From Shewanella sp. 10N.286.48.A6 (GTDB taxonomy: Bacteria > Pseudomonadota > Gammaproteobacteria > Enterobacterales > Shewanellaceae): 38,791 nt of DNA. This document shows, in pieces, positions 36,302 to 38,791 of the stretch. The notes below the pieces were generated by a model that had not been told where the DNA came from, did not search any database, and saw only the letters and a list, made by a program, of their open reading frames with translations. Made by a program: the position numbers and the translations under genes. Position 1 is the first letter of the stretch; each line of letters opens with the position of its first letter. The stretch is from assembly GCF_002873135.1 (NCBI RefSeq), contig NZ_MCVI01000011.1:1-38791 (forward strand), given 5' to 3'.

Positions 36302-36970
36302 ATGAAATATCCAGTTAATGAAGTTTTTGAAACCATCCAAGGTGAGGGCACCTTTACCGGCGTTCCAGCAATTTTTGTTCGTTTGCAAGGTTGTCCTGTT
36401 GGTTGTGCTTGGTGTGATACCAAACAGACCTGGGATGTATTAGAAGCAAACAAGGTTTCTCAACAACAAGTTATTGCAGTGGATGGCACCATTGGTCGCT
36501 GGGCAAATCATGATGCGCATTCATTATTAACTGCATTTACTGAAAAAGGTTTTACTGCAAAACATATTGTCATTACTGGTGGCGAGCCATGTTTATATGA
36601 CCTAAGTAAGTTAACCAGTCATTTGATTGAAGCTGGCAACAGCGTGCAGATTGAAACCAGTGGTACTTTCGAGGTTCATTGTCATGAGCAAGTCTGGGTT
36701 ACCGTGTCACCAAAAGTAAATATGAAAGGCGGCTATAAAGTCTTAAAGGCGGCGCTAGAGCGCGCTAATGAAATTAAGCATCCCATCGCCACCCAAAACC
36801 ATATTGATGAACTTGATGAGTTATTAGTGGATATTGATGTATCTAATAAAACCATTTGTTTACAGCCTATTAGTCAAAAACCTCGGGCAACTGAACTTGC
36901 CATGAAAACCTGTATAAGCCGTAATTGGCGCTTATCAATTCAGACCCATAAATATTTAGATATCGATTAA
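36302..36970 (+). CDS. queE: 7-carboxy-7-deazaguanine synthase (radical SAM)
   Basis: A 222-residue radical SAM enzyme that turns 6-carboxytetrahydropterin into 7-carboxy-7-deazaguanine, the step before QueC. The iron-sulfur cluster motif C31-x3-C35-x2-C38 lies in QGCPVGCAWCDT. The N-terminal NEVFETIQGEGTFTGVPAIF and ITGGEPCLYDL are typical. AAGGCAG before ATG supports the start. The 290-bp gap to queC (35957-36301) should hold both promoters; I see no riboswitch fold there. Confidence 0.95.
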   Translation: MKYPVNEVFETIQGEGTFTGVPAIFVRLQGCPVGCAWCDTKQTWDVLEANKVSQQQVIAVDGTIGRWANHDAHSLLTAFTEKGFTAKHIVITGGEPCLYDLSKLTSHLIEAGNSVQIETSGTFEVHCHEQVWVTVSPKVNMKGGYKVLKAALERANEIKHPIATQNHIDELDELLVDIDVSNKTICLQPISQKPRATELAMKTCISRNWRLSIQTHKYLDID

Positions 36971-36984
36971 CTAACATATTGAAA

Positions 36985-37024
36985 AATAATCCCGCCTAAT
37001 GTCAATTGGGCGGGGTTATTTTTT
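36985..37024 (+). terminator. Terminator of queE
   Basis: AATAATCCCGCC pairs with GGCGGGGTTATT (one T-G pair) around a 12-base loop, then TTTT. It may also serve the convergent minus-strand gene. Confidence 0.88.
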
Positions 37025-37048
37025 ATAACTGATTTTATGGCTAAATTT

Positions 37049-38116
37049 TTATAACTTCCCCAAACAACCACTGCTGTTAAAATGTTGCAACTCTAGGTCA
37101 AATTCTTCAGTACAACCGATATTGTTATTAATCCATTCATTATTATAATAGGTATCTAAATAGCGCTCACCAGAATCACACAGCAAGGTCACTAACGAGC
37201 CTGTTTCGCCTTTTTGTTTCATCTGACAGGCTAACTGCAACACGCCATATAAATTAGTCCCCGTTGATGGCCCTACCTTACGGCCAATATGCTGTGCTAA
37301 CCAGTTCATGGTCGCAATGGATGCTGCATCAGGGATTTTTTTCATTTCATCCACTACACCTGCGATAAAAGACGGTTCAACCCTTGGGCGACCGATGCCT
37401 TCAATATTACTGCCTTTATCGCTGGTAATACTTGCATCACCATTTATATAGTAGTCATAGAATACCGAATTTTCAGGGTCTACCACGCACAGCTTAGTAT
37501 CAAGTTGTTGGTAATTAAGGTAGCGGCCAATGGTTGCTGAGGTACCGCCAGTGCCTGGGCTCATCACAATCCATGCTGGAATTGGATGTGGCTCTTTTTG
37601 CATCTGATTAAAGATAGAGTCAGCAATATTGTTATTGCCGCGCCAATCGGTGGCGCGCTCAGCATAGGTAAATTGATCCATATAATGGCCATTGAGTTGC
37701 GCTGCTAGGCGCTGAGATTCTGCATATATTTGGTCAGTTTTGTCGACGAAATGACAACTACCACCATAAAACTCAATTTGTTGGATTTTCTTTTTCGCGG
37801 TTGTGGCTGGCATTACCGCAATGAACGGTAGGCCAAGTAACCGAGAAAAGTATGCTTCCGATACTGCAGTACTGCCAGATGATGATTCTATGATGGTGGT
37901 ATTTTCATTAACCCATCCATTTGAAATCGCATACAGAAACAAAGAGCGGGCTAAACGGTGTTTTAAACTGCCAGTTGGATGGGTGCTTTCATCTTTAAGA
38001 TAAATGTCGATGCCAGTTAATTGTGGAAGTTCTAACTTAATTAAATGTGTATCGGCGCTGCGTTGAAAATCAGCTTCTATTTTAGCTATGGCTTGATTAA
38101 CCCATTGTTTAGACAT
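37049..38116 (-). CDS. PLP-dependent cysteine synthase-fold enzyme (Cds1-like)
   Basis: A 355-residue fold-type II PLP enzyme. The PLP lysine is K52 in PTGSLKHRL, the substrate-binding loop [12 protein letters not shown] is at about 77-88, and the phosphate-binding loop [15 protein letters not shown] is near 195-210. The sequence is longer than CysK/CysM and resembles the group named cysteine desulfhydrase (Cds1) in mycobacteria, which releases H2S from cysteine. Synthase activity cannot be excluded. AGGATG before ATG supports the start. Confidence 0.85.
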   Translation of the reverse strand: MSKQWVNQAIAKIEADFQRSADTHLIKLELPQLTGIDIYLKDESTHPTGSLKHRLARSLFLYAISNGWVNENTTIIESSSGSTAVSEAYFSRLLGLPFIAVMPATTAKKKIQQIEFYGGSCHFVDKTDQIYAESQRLAAQLNGHYMDQFTYAERATDWRGNNNIADSIFNQMQKEPHPIPAWIVMSPGTGGTSATIGRYLNYQQLDTKLCVVDPENSVFYDYYINGDASITSDKGSNIEGIGRPRVEPSFIAGVVDEMKKIPDAASIATMNWLAQHIGRKVGPSTGTNLYGVLQLACQMKQKGETGSLVTLLCDSGERYLDTYYNNEWINNNIGCTEEFDLELQHFNSSGCLGKL

Positions 38117-38378
38117 CTGACATCCTAAGTTTGCTTTAATCGGATTATCTTAAAGATAAATAACAAGATCAGGAAGTTAAATTCTAATGTTTTATGAACA
38201 AGGTTACATTTTGACGCTAGACAGCAAATTAATAATCGATATCAATAATTGACTAGGATAAGGCTGTGAAGTTGAAACTAAGCAAATCTTGATGATAAAA
38301 CTGAAGTGAAACTACTGAGAATTGAAATTGAGCTAATTTGAATGAGCTAACTTGATGAACTGAAGTGACTAAAAGAAA
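38117..38378. other. Low-complexity spacer before the tRNA array
   Basis: Between about 38265 and 38370 short phrases recur: tgaagttgaaact, ctgaagtgaaact, gagaattgaaatt, atgagctaacttga and tgaactgaagtga. No gene was seen. In the minus direction this is the 3' side of the last tRNA-Tyr gene, with no clear hairpin terminator. Confidence 0.5.
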
Positions 38379-38463
38379 TGGTGGAGGGAGAAGGATTCGA
38401 ACCTTCGAAGGCTGAGCCGTCAGATTTACAGTCTGATCCCTTTGGCCACTCGGGAACCCCTCC
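38379..38463 (-). tRNA. tRNA-Tyr (GTA), copy 1
   Basis: 85 nt including the encoded CCA. The minus strand begins GGAGGGGTTCCCGAGTGG and has the anticodon loop CTGTAAA (anticodon GTA). It carries a long variable arm as in class II tRNAs, and GGTTCGAATCC in the T arm. The acceptor stem GGAGGGG / CTCCCTCC pairs well. Confidence 0.97.
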
Positions 38464-38593
38464 ACATATTTTTTCTTTTTTACGTCAATCTAACTGGGTA
38501 TAACTTTACATTTATATCTTTAAATATTAGCAATCAATTTTAACTATGTTGACCACATAAATAAAATCAATTTTAAATATTTTTGCTAATGAA

Positions 38594-38678
38594 TGGTGGA
38601 GGGAGAAGGATTCGAACCTTCGAAGGCTGAGCCGTCAGATTTACAGTCTGATCCCTTTGGCCACTCGGGAACCCCTCC
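38594..38678 (-). tRNA. tRNA-Tyr (GTA), copy 2
   Basis: Identical to the copy at 38379-38463 over all 85 nt. The spacer between them is 130 bp and AT-rich. Confidence 0.97.
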
Positions 38679-38774
38679 ACATATTTTCATTAACGCTGTT
38701 ACTTTTTACTCGTGTTACCTCTAATTTATGCTGGCCACATAAAATAGATTTTTAATGAAGCATAAACCGATAAA

Positions 38775-38791
38775 TGGTGGAGGGAGAAGGA
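38775..38791 (-). tRNA. tRNA-Tyr, copy 3, cut by the window edge
   Basis: Only the last 17 bases of the gene (CCA end and part of the T arm) are inside the window. They match the two complete copies exactly, 96 bp beyond copy 2, so the array continues outside. Confidence 0.85.

Overview
The window looks like chromosome from a marine, moderately AT-rich gammaproteobacterium of the Alteromonadales. A Shewanella-type genome is my best guess. It rests on the mix of large TonB-dependent receptors, an alginate-degradation cluster, rhombosortase, Na+/H+ antiporters and the general codon style. I could not search a database, so the genus is an inference.

Layout. 1-863 (minus) is a broken tyrosine recombinase gene running off the left edge, carrying a 49-bp palindromic insertion. 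930-1186 holds a series of TTGGTAAT-type boxes, several spaced by 21 bp. 1619-9645 is a probable operon for alginate capture: a PL7 alginate lyase, four 40-bp direct repeats, a TonB-dependent receptor, and a large VCBS-domain lipoprotein that could be the surface glycan-binding partner. 10126-11043 is a YpfJ-type zinc peptidase. 11175-12056 (minus) is a 3-hydroxyisobutyrate-dehydrogenase-family reductase very like DehR, which reduces the alginate product DEH. 12661-15648 (minus) is a second TonB-dependent receptor, divergent from a kelch-repeat lipoprotein (15949-16890). Their shared promoter has three TTGGTA boxes exactly 22 bp apart, like those near the lyase. Together 0.9-17 kb reads as an alginate-utilisation region (cut, bind, import, reduce). 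The oligoalginate lyase, KDG kinase/aldolase and a dedicated regulator are not in view.

17-26.6 kb is a mixed housekeeping and peptide-catabolism stretch: a VOC protein, an S9 peptidase, an Xaa-Pro-dipeptidase-like amidohydrolase, an unrecognised protein with a glycine-phased heptad, RsgA, a dead methyltransferase, a CPA1 antiporter, a short signal peptidase I, and a DUF3010-like gene split by one stop codon. 27-33 kb is rich in ion-coupled transporters: an NSS symporter, an Lrp/AsnC regulator, a CPA2 antiporter and an NhaC antiporter. 33-38.1 kb holds a Nudix hydrolase, a PaiB-like protein, a GNAT acetyltransferase, rhombosortase, divergent queC and queE, and a cysteine-synthase-fold enzyme. 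The right end is a tandem array of tRNA-Tyr genes: two complete and one cut by the window edge.

The most interesting unexplained signals are the phased TTGGTAAT arrays, the 40-bp repeats in front of the first receptor, the apparent loss or non-canonical use of the lyase start codon, and the lipoprotein with a near-identical duplicated C-terminal module.
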